Shown: piece by piece, positions 8,756 through 17,026 of the stretch | Numbering within the stretch: position 1 is the first letter of the stretch | How the letters are laid out: each line of letters begins with the position of its first letter | Assembly: GCF_001050345.1 (NCBI RefSeq) | Contig: NZ_LFMW01000011.1 | Span: 62,001 to 126,000 of the forward strand | Direction of reading: 5' to 3' | Length of the DNA: 64,000 nt | Source of the DNA: Pseudomonas fildesensis | Lineage (GTDB): Bacteria; Pseudomonadota; Gammaproteobacteria; Pseudomonadales; Pseudomonadaceae | Notes under the pieces: generated by a model | Database searches by the model: none | What the model saw: only the letters and a program-made list of their open reading frames with translations | What the model was told of the DNA's origin: nothing | Translations under genes and position numbers: made by a program

Positions 8756-9619
8756 TCAGGGCTTGGTGGCCAGTTCTTGCAGGTGATCCATCAATTCCTG
8801 CGGCTTGAGCACCAGCACATCACTGTCCACCGCATCCAACACCACTTCCGCGGTATTGCCGATCAAGGCACCGGAAATACCGGTGCGCGCCACGGTGCCG
8901 ATAATTGTGACCGCCGCTTGCCATTTATGCGCCGCATGGGGGATCAGCACATCCGCCGGGCCTTCTTCGATATGCAGGTGCGTGTCGTCGATATCAAATT
9001 CGGCCTGGAATGCCTTGCACTGCTCGCGATAGCGCGCCTCGATGGTTTCCTTGAGTTGAAACACCGGGTCGGCTGACGACAGCATGGGGGATGGGTGCGC
9101 ACTGATAACGTGCAGTTGCGCCTTGGCCAGGCTGGCGATGTCGAAACCATGGTCGATGATCGAGTTGTGCAGCGCGCGGTGCTCGCTATCGGTATTGCCC
9201 ACATCAATGGCCGCCAGGATTACCCCGCCAGCCCACGGCTTGGCCGTCTTGACCAGCAACACCGGGGTCGGGCAGTAGCGCATCAGTTTCCAGTCCGCCG
9301 GCGTCAGCAGGGCTTTTTTCAGCGGGCTGTCGGGGTAGTGCTGCTTGATCACCAAACCACAGCCCTCGGCCTGCTGCACCGCGATGATGGTTTCATGCAG
9401 GCTGTCATTCCACGCCTGCTCGGTGGTGACACTGTAGCCATCTTCCTGCAAACCCGACTTGAGCAGGCTCAGCATCGCCGAATGCTCATGCTTCTTGTCG
9501 CAGACCAGCAAATGCAAGTGCGCGCCAGTGACGCCAGCAATTAGCTTGGCGCGCTTGAGGGACAGGCTTTCCGAATGTTCGGGCTCAATGACCACCAGGA
9601 TGCTGCGAATGGCTTGCAT
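8756..9619 (-). CDS. universal stress protein, two tandem Usp domains (UspE-like)
   Basis: A cytoplasmic protein of 287 residues with two Usp folds. The first begins MQAIRSILVVIEPEHSESL and ends CPTPVLLVK; the second begins GGVILAAIDVGN and ends with TIIGTVARTGISGALIGNTA, carrying the G-2x-G-9x-G(S/T/N)-type nucleotide-binding pattern, and SDVLVLKP. Tandem Usp proteins of Pseudomonas help survival under anaerobic and energy-limited conditions. The ATG at 9617-9619 has GGAG 9 bases upstream. In-frame sequence upstream of it does not resemble protein. An Anr/FNR box in the promoter agrees with oxygen-limitation control. Confidence 0.93.
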   Translation of the reverse strand: MQAIRSILVVIEPEHSESLSLKRAKLIAGVTGAHLHLLVCDKKHEHSAMLSLLKSGLQEDGYSVTTEQAWNDSLHETIIAVQQAEGCGLVIKQHYPDSPLKKALLTPADWKLMRYCPTPVLLVKTAKPWAGGVILAAIDVGNTDSEHRALHNSIIDHGFDIASLAKAQLHVISAHPSPMLSSADPVFQLKETIEARYREQCKAFQAEFDIDDTHLHIEEGPADVLIPHAAHKWQAAVTIIGTVARTGISGALIGNTAEVVLDAVDSDVLVLKPQELMDHLQELATKP

Positions 9620-9653
9620 GATCGGGATCTCCAGAAAGGGCGGGCGTGGAACA

Positions 9654-9696
9654 ACTATAGTTGCTGCCCGCCAGACGTCATGTTGATGCACATCAA
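9654..9696 (-). promoter_or_regulatory. Anr/FNR-type activator box with -10 element, promoter of the universal stress gene
   Basis: TTGATGCACATCAA at 9683-9696 is a perfect TTGAT-N4-ATCAA dyad, the consensus of FNR/Anr. On the minus strand TATAGT lies at 9659-9654. The dyad centre is about 42 bases from the expected start site near 9647, the class II activator position. The same interval also holds a TATAAT at 9729-9734 on the plus strand suited to miaE. Confidence 0.87.
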
Positions 9697-9769
9697 GGCC
9701 GGTGGCTGGTGGTCTGCGGCGCGGTCGGTATAATCGGCGCCCTTTTGTGATCCTTTGCCCGTGAGCCCG

Positions 9770-10372
9770 ATGAACCTGCCCGAAATCCACGAATTCCTCG
9801 GCTGCCGCACCCCCGACGCCTGGGTCCAGGCCGCACTGGCCGATCAGGACACTCTGCTGATCGACCACAAGAACTGCGAATTCAAAGCCGCCAGCACCGC
9901 CCTGAGCCTGATCGCCAAGTACCACGCCCACGTTGACCTGATCAGCATGATGTCGCGCCTGGCCCGGGAAGAGCTGGTGCACCACGAACAAGTCATGCGC
10001 CTGATCAAAAAGCGCAAGGTCGAGCTGCGCCAGCTGCACGCCGGGCGCTATGCGTCGGGTTTGCGCAAGGTGGTGCGCAGCCATGAGCCGGTCAAGCTGG
10101 TGGATACACTGGTGGTCGGTGCTTTTATCGAAGCACGCAGTTGTGAACGTTTCGAAGCGCTGGTGCCGCATTTGGACGAAGAACTCGGCAAGTTCTACTT
10201 TGGCCTGCTCAAAAGCGAGGCGCGGCACTTCCAGGGTTACTTGAAGCTGGCGTACCAGTACGGTGACGCCAAGGACATCGCCCAGGTGATCGAGCGGGTG
10301 AGGGCGGCCGAGCAGGAACTGATCGAATCACCCGACATCGAGTTCCGCTTTCACAGTGGCGTGCCAGCCTGA
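9770..10372 (+). CDS. miaE: tRNA-(ms2io6A)-hydroxylase MiaE
   Basis: A non-haem diiron monooxygenase that hydroxylates the isopentenyl side chain of 2-methylthio-N6-isopentenyladenosine at tRNA position 37, using O2. The 200 residues start MNLPEIHEFLGC and carry a ferritin-like four-helix pattern with carboxylate/His ligands: CEFKAAS, REELVHHEQV (ExxH), FIEARSCERFE and KSEARHFQGYL (ExxH). The ATG at 9770 is chosen over upstream codons because homologues start there. A perfect TATAAT lies at 9729-9734. The end overlaps the converging MFS gene by 45 bp. Confidence 0.94.
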   Translation: MNLPEIHEFLGCRTPDAWVQAALADQDTLLIDHKNCEFKAASTALSLIAKYHAHVDLISMMSRLAREELVHHEQVMRLIKKRKVELRQLHAGRYASGLRKVVRSHEPVKLVDTLVVGAFIEARSCERFEALVPHLDEELGKFYFGLLKSEARHFQGYLKLAYQYGDAKDIAQVIERVRAAEQELIESPDIEFRFHSGVPA

Positions 10373-11527
10373 GGCGACAGCCACGCCGATCAGCGCGGTG
10401 ATCCCGGCCAACAGCAGGATCACCGTTTGCGTGCCCAACGGCGCGGCAAGCACGGCAATTAACAGGCCCGCCAACGGCTGCGCCAGGTTATTGAGCAACG
10501 TGATCACGCCCACCGTCTTGCCGAAATCCTTTACAGGAATCACGCGCTGACGGGTGCTGCGCAGGTACACGTTGAACATCTTGTCGAAACCGGTGACCAG
10601 CAGGAAGCCTATGGTGTAGGCCCACAGGCCAGGGCTGATTGCCATGATCAGCGCCCCCAGCGCAATCATCGAATATGACAGCCCGCCCATGACCCTCAGC
10701 GGCAGCGTCGCACGCGCCAGATAGAACAGAATCACGATGGTGACCCCTGCACCGGCGGCCTGCAGCACGGCATAGGCATCCTTGCCGGCGGCGAATTGCC
10801 CGGTGACCAGCGCCGCTGACGTGGCCAGCGTCACGCCGATGATCAGGTTTACACCGACCGCCAGGGTGATGATTCGCTTCAGTTCCACCAGATTGCCGAT
10901 ATGCCTGAATGCGATACGCAACGGTTGCAGCCAAATATCCCGATGCTGCTCATGACGCTCCAGATTCGCGCTGGTGTTGCGCTGCCAGATCAGCATCGCC
11001 AGGTCCGCCAGCACAAACAGCCCGGCAACCCCCAGCACCACCCAATGCCACGGCCAGACCTCCAGCATCAACGCGGCTACCAGCGGGCCCAGCACCAGGC
11101 CGCTCTGGTCGGCGATCTGCGAATAGGACAACGTCTTGGCATAGGTGTACTGCTTGAACACATGCGGCATCACCACTTCGCGCGCCATGATGCCCTGGGT
11201 GGTCAGCACCCCGCACAGCGCCGAGAGGATGACGATCCAGTAAATCCCGTCGAACATCCCGTAGAACGCCACCGCCGCGACACAAGCGAACGCCCGGTAA
11301 ACCTGGCTGATATGCAGGATGCGCACCGGCGAAAATTTGTCGCACAATGCGCCGCACACCGGAAACGCCAGGTAGCGCGGCAACGACTCGGCAAAAAAAG
11401 CCAGGCCCGCCCAGGCCACGCTGTTGGTGGTCTGGAACACGATCAGCGGCACGATGAACAGCAGAATCTGGTCGGCCAGCCGTGACAGGAACAGTGAAAC
11501 GAAGAACGCCAGGTAATCCTTGCGCAT
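10328..11527 (-). CDS. MFS transporter (MFS_3-like, putative exporter)
   Basis: An inner-membrane protein of 399 residues with about 12 hydrophobic helices in two halves joined by a charged loop (QRNTSANLERHEQHRDIW). The N-terminal half has FLSRLADQILLFIVPLIVF and the MFS loop-2/3 pattern CGALCDKFSPVRIL. This arrangement resembles the EntS/MFS_3 group of putative siderophore or drug exporters, but the substrate is unknown. The ATG at 11525-11527 is the first start. It stands alone and converges with miaE. No regulator is adjacent in the same orientation. Confidence 0.8.
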   Translation of the reverse strand: MRKDYLAFFVSLFLSRLADQILLFIVPLIVFQTTNSVAWAGLAFFAESLPRYLAFPVCGALCDKFSPVRILHISQVYRAFACVAAVAFYGMFDGIYWIVILSALCGVLTTQGIMAREVVMPHVFKQYTYAKTLSYSQIADQSGLVLGPLVAALMLEVWPWHWVVLGVAGLFVLADLAMLIWQRNTSANLERHEQHRDIWLQPLRIAFRHIGNLVELKRIITLAVGVNLIIGVTLATSAALVTGQFAAGKDAYAVLQAAGAGVTIVILFYLARATLPLRVMGGLSYSMIALGALIMAISPGLWAYTIGFLLVTGFDKMFNVYLRSTRQRVIPVKDFGKTVGVITLLNNLAQPLAGLLIAVLAAPLGTQTVILLLAGITALIGVAVASGWHATVKAELDVG

Positions 11528-11685
11528 ACAACTCCCTGTGAATGACGTTAAAAATTGCAGGCTATTTGTTAAAAACTCTTAAAAGCATGAAGCTTCGTCG
11601 GCCGGTACTGGCCAACCGCTTCTGCCGGGCAGCTTGCCACCTATAATGCCCGCACTTCAATCCGCGCCGCACACACTGAGAACTT

Positions 11686-12393
11686 ATGGAAAACCTGGGT
11701 CTGGGCAAGGTCCTGCTCGTTGAGGACGATGAGAAGCTGGCTGGGCTGATTGCGCACTTTCTGGCACAGCATGGTTTTGAGGTGCGGGTGGTGCACCGGG
11801 GCGATGAAGCCTTGGCGGCCTTCCTGGACTTCAAGCCCAAGATCGTCGTGCTCGACCTGATGCTGCCGGGCCAGAGCGGGCTGTATGTGTGCCGCGAGAT
11901 TCGCACTGTGTCCGACACGCCCATCGTGATCCTCACGGCCAAGGAAGACGACCTTGACCATATCCTGGGCCTTGAGTCTGGCGCCGACGACTACGTGATC
12001 AAACCCATCAAGCCGCCGGTGCTGCTGGCACGCCTGCGCGCGTTGCAACGTCGCCAGGCGCCGGAGCCGACCGTGCGCGGCGCCATCGAGTTCGGCCGGC
12101 TGTCGATTGACCGCAGTTGCCGGGTGGTCAGCCTGGGCGGCGAGAAGATCGACCTCACCACCATGGAATTCGAGCTGCTGTGGTTGCTTGCCAGCAGTGC
12201 GGGGAAAATCCTCTCTCGCGACGATATTCTCAACCGTATGCGCGGTATCGCGTTCGATGGGCTGAACCGCAGTGTCGACGTGTACATCAGCAAACTGCGC
12301 GGCAAACTCAATGACAACCCCCGTGAGCCGATGTGCATCAAGACCATTTGGGGCAAGGGTTACCTGTTCAATCCGTTCGGATGGGAGGTCTAG
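11686..12393 (+). CDS. OmpR-family response regulator, RstA-like
   Basis: A cytoplasmic DNA-binding response regulator of 235 residues. The receiver domain occupies residues 8-120, with acidic pocket EDD at 14-16, phospho-acceptor Asp57 in VVLDLMLPG, the Thr switch in VILTAKEDD and Lys in YVIKPIKPPVLLARLRAL. The last stretch is the RstA-like form of that helix. A winged-helix Trans_reg_C domain follows (FELLWLLASSAGKILSRDDI, VDVYISKLRGKL, IKTIWGKGYLF). It is immediately followed by its sensor kinase with no spacer (TAG then ATG), so the two are co-translated. Confidence 0.92.
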   Translation: MENLGLGKVLLVEDDEKLAGLIAHFLAQHGFEVRVVHRGDEALAAFLDFKPKIVVLDLMLPGQSGLYVCREIRTVSDTPIVILTAKEDDLDHILGLESGADDYVIKPIKPPVLLARLRALQRRQAPEPTVRGAIEFGRLSIDRSCRVVSLGGEKIDLTTMEFELLWLLASSAGKILSRDDILNRMRGIAFDGLNRSVDVYISKLRGKLNDNPREPMCIKTIWGKGYLFNPFGWEV

Positions 12394-13671
12394 ATGCTGC
12401 GGCTCTTTGCACGGCTGTACATCATCCTGGCGCTCGGCCTGGCGGGGGCGATCTGGCTGGTGAGCTACACCTTCGACGAGTTGCTGCCCGAAGCCAATGA
12501 AACCTACAACCGCGAAGCCTTGCGCGGTCCAGCCTATGGCTTGGTGGAGCAACTGCGGCCGTTGTTGGGCGATGCGCGTGAGGCGCGGCTGGCCCAGTTG
12601 CAACCGCATTACGGCTTGCGCCTGGAACTGGTGCAGCGCGATGGCTTGGCATTGAGCCCGCGTGAGCAGCAATTGCTCGCCGACGGCCAGTTGGTGGTGC
12701 GCGGGGACTTCATGGAGTTCCTCACCAACATCGACGGCGGCCCGCAACTGCTGGAAATCAAGCTGCCCGAAGAGCCGAAGTGGCTGTACCTGTGGGCCTA
12801 CAGCCTGCTCGGCCTGAGCCTGGCCATCGTCCTGTATTTTTGGGTACGCCCGCATTGGCGCGACCTCGAACATATCCGCCTTGCGGCGCAGCGCTTTGGC
12901 GACAACGACCTGGGCTCGCGCATCCTGCTGACCCGGCGCTCCACCGTGCGCGAACTGGCCGGGCACTTCAACCAGATGGCCGAACGCATCGAAAGCCTGA
13001 TCGCTAACCAGCGTGAGCTGACCAACGCCGTCTCTCACGAATTGCGCACGCCGATTGCGCGCTTGTCGTTCGAGCTCGATCAGCTCAAGCAACAGTCCGA
13101 TCCCCGCCAGAGCCGCGAGTTGATCGCCGATATGTACGCCGACCTCGGTGAGCTGGAAGAAATGGTCTCCGAACTGCTGACCTACGCCAGCCTGGAGCGC
13201 GGCGCGACCCAGGTTACTCGGGAAAATATCGAGGCCCACAGCTGGCTCGACAGCGTGATCGGCAGTGTGGCCCTGGAGGCCGAGGCCGAAGGCGTGCAAC
13301 TGTCCCTGCGCACCTGTGAAGTGGACGTTATCCAGATCGAGCCGCGTTTTATGGCGCGGGCGGTGATCAACCTGCTGCGCAACGCCATCCGCTACGCCGA
13401 CCGCCGCGTGGAGGTCTCGCTGGTCAAGTTCGGCAGCGGTTATGAAGTGCGCGTCTGCGATGACGGGCCGGGAGTGCCCGAGGAAGGCCGGGCGAAGATT
13501 TTCCAGCCGTTCATGCGCCTGGACGCCAGCCGCGACCGTCGCACTGGCGGCTTCGGCCTGGGCCTGGCGCTGGTGCAGCGGGTGTGCCAATGGCATGGCG
13601 GGCAGGTGCAAGTGTTGGATTCGGAGTGGGGCGGGGCGTCGTTCAGGATGACGTGGGCTTACGAGGTGTAG
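12394..13671 (+). CDS. sensor histidine kinase, RstB-like
   Basis: Inner-membrane sensor kinase of 425 residues. TM1 is at about 5-26 and TM2 at about 131-150, enclosing a periplasmic domain of about 100 residues. A HAMP linker follows (VRPHWRDLEHIRLAAQRFG). The dimerisation box is SHELRTPIARL with phospho-acceptor His215. The ATP-binding domain has N box NLLRNAIRYA, G1 DDGPGVPEEG, F box and G2 GFGLGLALV. All kinase motifs look intact. It pairs with the regulator directly upstream. The stimulus is unknown; RstB relatives respond to pH or Mg2+. The stop codon lies inside a REP palindrome. Confidence 0.92.
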   Translation: MLRLFARLYIILALGLAGAIWLVSYTFDELLPEANETYNREALRGPAYGLVEQLRPLLGDAREARLAQLQPHYGLRLELVQRDGLALSPREQQLLADGQLVVRGDFMEFLTNIDGGPQLLEIKLPEEPKWLYLWAYSLLGLSLAIVLYFWVRPHWRDLEHIRLAAQRFGDNDLGSRILLTRRSTVRELAGHFNQMAERIESLIANQRELTNAVSHELRTPIARLSFELDQLKQQSDPRQSRELIADMYADLGELEEMVSELLTYASLERGATQVTRENIEAHSWLDSVIGSVALEAEAEGVQLSLRTCEVDVIQIEPRFMARAVINLLRNAIRYADRRVEVSLVKFGSGYEVRVCDDGPGVPEEGRAKIFQPFMRLDASRDRRTGGFGLGLALVQRVCQWHGGQVQVLDSEWGGASFRMTWAYEV

Positions 13672-13693
13672 GAGCCGGCTTGCCGGCTCCTAC
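13668..13693. repeat. REP-like hairpin at the end of the two-component operon
   Basis: A perfect 11-bp stem (13668-13678 with 13683-13693) and CTTG loop, of the GGAGCCGG family. It contains the kinase stop codon TAG at 13669-13671. There is no T tract, so protection or attenuation is more likely than classical termination. Confidence 0.8.
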
Positions 13694-13713
13694 ATGGGAT
13701 TGGGGTTATCAGA

Positions 13714-14517
13714 TCAGAAAGTGTATTCCAATACGCCCACCACCGACGTCTGCAGTCGTCGCTCCACAATCGGGCTCTTGCCTGCTTCATCGGCCAGGTA
13801 CTGCACGTCCAGCAGGGTCGAGAACTGGGCGTGTTCACTGATCGGCACACTCCACATCAGGTTCAGGCCATTGCTGATATTGCCTGCACCGGCGTTGTAT
13901 TCCTTGAAGCGACTTTGCGCGGCCTGGCCGGTGGTCACGCCGTACCAGGTCTGCAGGTAGTCACGATCACCAAAGTGGCTGCTGAGGCTGGCATCCACCG
14001 AGCCGTAGCGGCCTTCGTACAGGTTGGTGCCGACGCTCAGTTCCAAGTGGGTAAACGCCTTGCCGCTGTCCTTGCGGTCATCTTCCTCGAGGGCATGTTC
14101 CAGGGTCGCGCCGACAATCACGCCGCCGAGGTTATAGCGGGCACTTACGCCCAGTTGCGCACGTGACTTGATCTCGCCCATGCCCTTGAGCCGTTTCGAG
14201 CCGGCGTGCAGGCTTTCGTTTTTGTCTTTGCGTGAAGTGCTTGCGCCGACGTACGCGCTGAAGCTCAGGGCATTACCTTCGTAAGCCCAGCCGAGGCCCT
14301 TGTTTGTGTCGAGGAAAATCCCCCAGGGACTGACAATGGCACCGCCGAACACGGGCGCTGTCATGCGCTCGTCACTGCCACTGTAGCGGGGCGCGTTGGC
14401 CACGCCGGCTTTCAAGCTGTATTCCCAATCCTGGGCCAGCACACTGTCGGCACCGGCCAACATGCACAGTGAGGTCACGGACAGACAAAAGTTTTTTGGA
14501 CTCATCAGGGTTTTCAT
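13714..14517 (-). CDS. MipA/OmpV family outer-membrane protein
   Basis: A 267-residue protein with a signal peptide (to about residue 28, VLA-Q) and alternating beta-strand sequence ending in aromatic LEYTF, typical of an outer-membrane beta barrel. Family marks are EYSLKAGVANAPRYSGSDE, APVFGGAIVSPWGIFLD and HFGDRDYLQTWYGVT. MipA is a scaffold for murein hydrolase MltA and PBP1B in E. coli; other OmpV members have porin-like or host-contact roles. It is 6 bp downstream of the beta-lactamase-like lipoprotein gene on the same strand, so an envelope-related operon is likely. Specific role is inferred only. Confidence 0.9.
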   Translation of the reverse strand: MKTLMSPKNFCLSVTSLCMLAGADSVLAQDWEYSLKAGVANAPRYSGSDERMTAPVFGGAIVSPWGIFLDTNKGLGWAYEGNALSFSAYVGASTSRKDKNESLHAGSKRLKGMGEIKSRAQLGVSARYNLGGVIVGATLEHALEEDDRKDSGKAFTHLELSVGTNLYEGRYGSVDASLSSHFGDRDYLQTWYGVTTGQAAQSRFKEYNAGAGNISNGLNLMWSVPISEHAQFSTLLDVQYLADEAGKSPIVERRLQTSVVGVLEYTF

Positions 14518-14523
14518 CCGGGG

Positions 14524-16347
14524 TCAGAAACTCAAGGGTTTGTGGGGGGACTGCGTGCGTTTGAAGGAGTAGCCCGAGGCGCTGAGGCCGTTGATCTGGC
14601 GGCTGACGGTGTGGCCCAGGCCATAGCCGATACCGGCGAGTACGGCGTGGGCGTTGTCCACGGGCAGCAGGATGTAGTCGGTCAGCGGTTCGTCGTACAG
14701 TTGGCCGCGGATCACCAGGAAGCCTTCTTCCAGGCGCACGCTGATCCCACTCAACGGCGCGTCCGGCTCATGGGTGTTGAGTACTTGATAGGTGCCTATG
14801 GTGTCGGCCCAGGCCAGGGGCAGCGGCGGTGGGTCGATGCGCTCGCCCACGGCAATGCGCTGGCCGTGGCTGCGCGCGGTGAGCATCTGTCGGCCTTGCA
14901 CGGTGACCACGTCCAGTTGCACGCGGCCCAGTTCGCCGAGGTCCTTGAGCCAGAACCCCAGGACCTTTTTCTGCGCGCGCAGCCAGCCGTCGTCATCGCG
15001 CAGCAACTCGAAATCGTAGCCAGCGAGTTCACCGGACAAACGCTGGTCGCCATCCTTGATGCGGAATACGCCCCAGGCCGTGGCATAAAAACCGGCCAGG
15101 CGCTTGCGGTCGACGGCGGCCGGTACCTGGCGCAGCTTGAGGCCATGGCTCGGTGCCTGGCAGTCGTCGGCGCACACCGCATGACCGGTTTGCGCCTGGA
15201 GCATCAGGCGCAGCGCATCGGTGGACAGCGACACCACCATGTCTTCAGCGTTGCTGTCGTTGGCCATGATGATCACCGCCAGTTGCTGGTCCGGCAGTAC
15301 GGTCACTTGCGCGGCAAAGTCGTCGCCACCGCCGCTGTGTTGATACGTGCGCACACCGGGGCCGACCGGTTCATCGCCGCAGGGCGCCAGAAACCATCCC
15401 AGGCCCATCTGGCAATCGAAATCCAGGGCGTTGCCGGTGTTTTGCTGGGTGAACATTTGCTCGATGGAGGCGTTGCCCAGCACGCGGCTGTCCTTGTAGA
15501 GGCCTCGGGCGAAGAGCATCTGTACGTAGTGGCTGAGGTCCTTGGGGCTGGTCCACAATCCGGCAGCGGCGAGGTCGCGCACCTGGGCGTCGGGGCTGAG
15601 AGTGCCGTCCTCATAGCCCAGAGCGCGGAAGCCCGCCTGTGCGCCGGTGCCGATAAAGCTCGACTGGTTCATCTGCAGCGGTTTCAGCAGGCCGTTTTGC
15701 AGCTGGGTTTCGAAGTCCTTGCCGGTGCTGCGTTCGACAGCGGCACCGACCAGGGCATAGCCGAGGTTCGAGTAGGCCACCTGGGAGCCCGGCGGGCTGC
15801 TCAGCCACACGCCAGACACGCGCATCGGCATCTGGCTCATGGCGAAGCTGTTGCGCAGGTCGCGCAGGTGCTCGCTGGGCAAGCCGGACTGATGGCTGAG
15901 CAAGCGCCGCAAGGTGATCGCACGGTCAGCGTCGGCCTGGTCGCTGTGAAAGCGCGAGCGCACGTAGAACTCGCGCAGGGTTTGCTGGATCGGCGCGTCA
16001 AGGCCCAGCCGTTGCTGTTCCACCAATTGCAGCGCCGCTGTGGCCGTGAAGAGTTTGGAGATGGCACCGGCGCGAAACGCCGTATTCGGCGTCACCGGCA
16101 GGCCCTTGGCTTTGTCGGCGATGCCGAAGCCGCGCGCCCAGATCAGCTCCTGGCCGTTGACCAGGGCAATGGACAGGCCGGCTACGTTTTCCCGAGCCAT
16201 CTCCGGGGGAATGCGGGTTTGCAGGTAGCGAATGATCGCGCTGTAGTCACCCTTTTGAATCGGCGGCGGGGCAGGCGGCTGTCCATGGCAACCGATACTG
16301 CCCAGCAGGCAACTCAGCAGCGGAATCCCGCGCAATGTGCGAAACAT
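14524..16347 (-). CDS. serine-hydrolase-like (class C beta-lactamase fold) lipoprotein lacking the catalytic serine
   Basis: A 607-residue protein. A hydrophobic signal with a likely lipidated Cys (GSIGC, residue 20) is followed by a beta-lactamase/DD-peptidase domain to about residue 375 and a C-terminal extension of about 230 residues. The family SxxK motif should read GSISK; here the codon at 16063-16065 is GCC, giving AISK, so the nucleophilic Ser is Ala. The lysine remains, as do the tyrosine motif YSN and a downstream HSGG in the KTG position. The gene is otherwise open and intact, so it may be a pseudo-enzyme with a binding role. The ATG at 16347 is preferred over GTG 16356. It precedes mipA by 6 bp. 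Confidence 0.85.
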   Translation of the reverse strand: MFRTLRGIPLLSCLLGSIGCHGQPPAPPPIQKGDYSAIIRYLQTRIPPEMARENVAGLSIALVNGQELIWARGFGIADKAKGLPVTPNTAFRAGAISKLFTATAALQLVEQQRLGLDAPIQQTLREFYVRSRFHSDQADADRAITLRRLLSHQSGLPSEHLRDLRNSFAMSQMPMRVSGVWLSSPPGSQVAYSNLGYALVGAAVERSTGKDFETQLQNGLLKPLQMNQSSFIGTGAQAGFRALGYEDGTLSPDAQVRDLAAAGLWTSPKDLSHYVQMLFARGLYKDSRVLGNASIEQMFTQQNTGNALDFDCQMGLGWFLAPCGDEPVGPGVRTYQHSGGGDDFAAQVTVLPDQQLAVIIMANDSNAEDMVVSLSTDALRLMLQAQTGHAVCADDCQAPSHGLKLRQVPAAVDRKRLAGFYATAWGVFRIKDGDQRLSGELAGYDFELLRDDDGWLRAQKKVLGFWLKDLGELGRVQLDVVTVQGRQMLTARSHGQRIAVGERIDPPPLPLAWADTIGTYQVLNTHEPDAPLSGISVRLEEGFLVIRGQLYDEPLTDYILLPVDNAHAVLAGIGYGLGHTVSRQINGLSASGYSFKRTQSPHKPLSF

Positions 16348-16457
16348 GAAGAGCACCCGGATGGCTGTTTGGATGCTCGAATGCTAGGGAAGGGCAGTCC
16401 AACAATCTTTGCGAGCTTTGTCGGGAAACTGTCAAAGACTGTTAACGCCGCAGGCTC

Positions 16458-16946
16458 TTATCGAGTCACCCCCAGCCGTTCATGCCATTGCGCGATGGAC
16501 TCCTCGGGGTACTCATCGAACTGCAGGTCGCCCTTGCGCACGCTGACTTCGACCCAAGGCGCTTTAGAACCGAGCATCAGGTGAGTATGTTCCGGCGGCA
16601 CCGGCAACGGCGTGTCAATGGCGCAAGCGAACGGATGGATCAGTTCTGGCCACTCCGGGCTGAACAGCCAGAGCGCGGTGCCGCATTGCGAGCAGAAATG
16701 CCGCTCGGCGGTGCCGGCGTGGGCGCGGCTGGCGCCCGCCGGTTTGAGCCGGGCGTGGTAGATGGAAATCAGCTTGCGCCCGTGCACCTTCAAACTCTGG
16801 GTGTCACCGGCGAGGTTGATCGCATACCCGCCGCCGCCCTGGGTCTTGCGGCAGATCGAGCAGTAGCACCGCTGGTACGGATAGGGATGATGGCTGGTCA
16901 GGCTGAATGTGACGGCGCCGCAGTGGCAGGATCCTTCGAGCTGCAT
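16458..16946 (-). CDS. GFA family protein
   Basis: A 162-residue cytoplasmic protein of the GFA fold (named for glutathione-dependent formaldehyde-activating enzyme). The zinc cysteines are visible: CHCGAV at residues 7-12, CYCSICRK at about 27-34 and FCSQCGTALW at about 84-93. Most family members have no proven reaction, and the name should not be read as formaldehyde detoxification. It lies between two serine-hydrolase-type genes on the same strand, with gaps of 110 and 80 bp, so it may be an independent unit. The ATG at 16944-16946 has GGAG upstream (ggagactcccc). Confidence 0.87.
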   Translation of the reverse strand: MQLEGSCHCGAVTFSLTSHHPYPYQRCYCSICRKTQGGGGYAINLAGDTQSLKVHGRKLISIYHARLKPAGASRAHAGTAERHFCSQCGTALWLFSPEWPELIHPFACAIDTPLPVPPEHTHLMLGSKAPWVEVSVRKGDLQFDEYPEESIAQWHERLGVTR

Positions 16947-17026
16947 GGGGAGTCTCCTCTGGCAAGGTGACTTCCAAGCTTAGGCGCTTTGCGGCATCAA
17001 GCCAGCTCCTGCGGTTCGTGGGTTTT

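Noticed and set aside
9620..10228. A long N-terminal extension of the universal stress gene
   Set aside because: The extension runs through the Anr promoter and antisense to miaE; the real start at 9619 has a good ribosome site and the family N-terminus.
11641..13611. A 656-codon minus-strand frame opposite the two-component genes
   Set aside because: The plus strand carries complete receiver and kinase motifs; the opposite frame is a compositional shadow.
14542..16584. A 680-codon plus-strand frame opposite the serine-hydrolase-like gene
   Set aside because: It mirrors the codon pattern of the real minus-strand gene and has no protein-like motifs.
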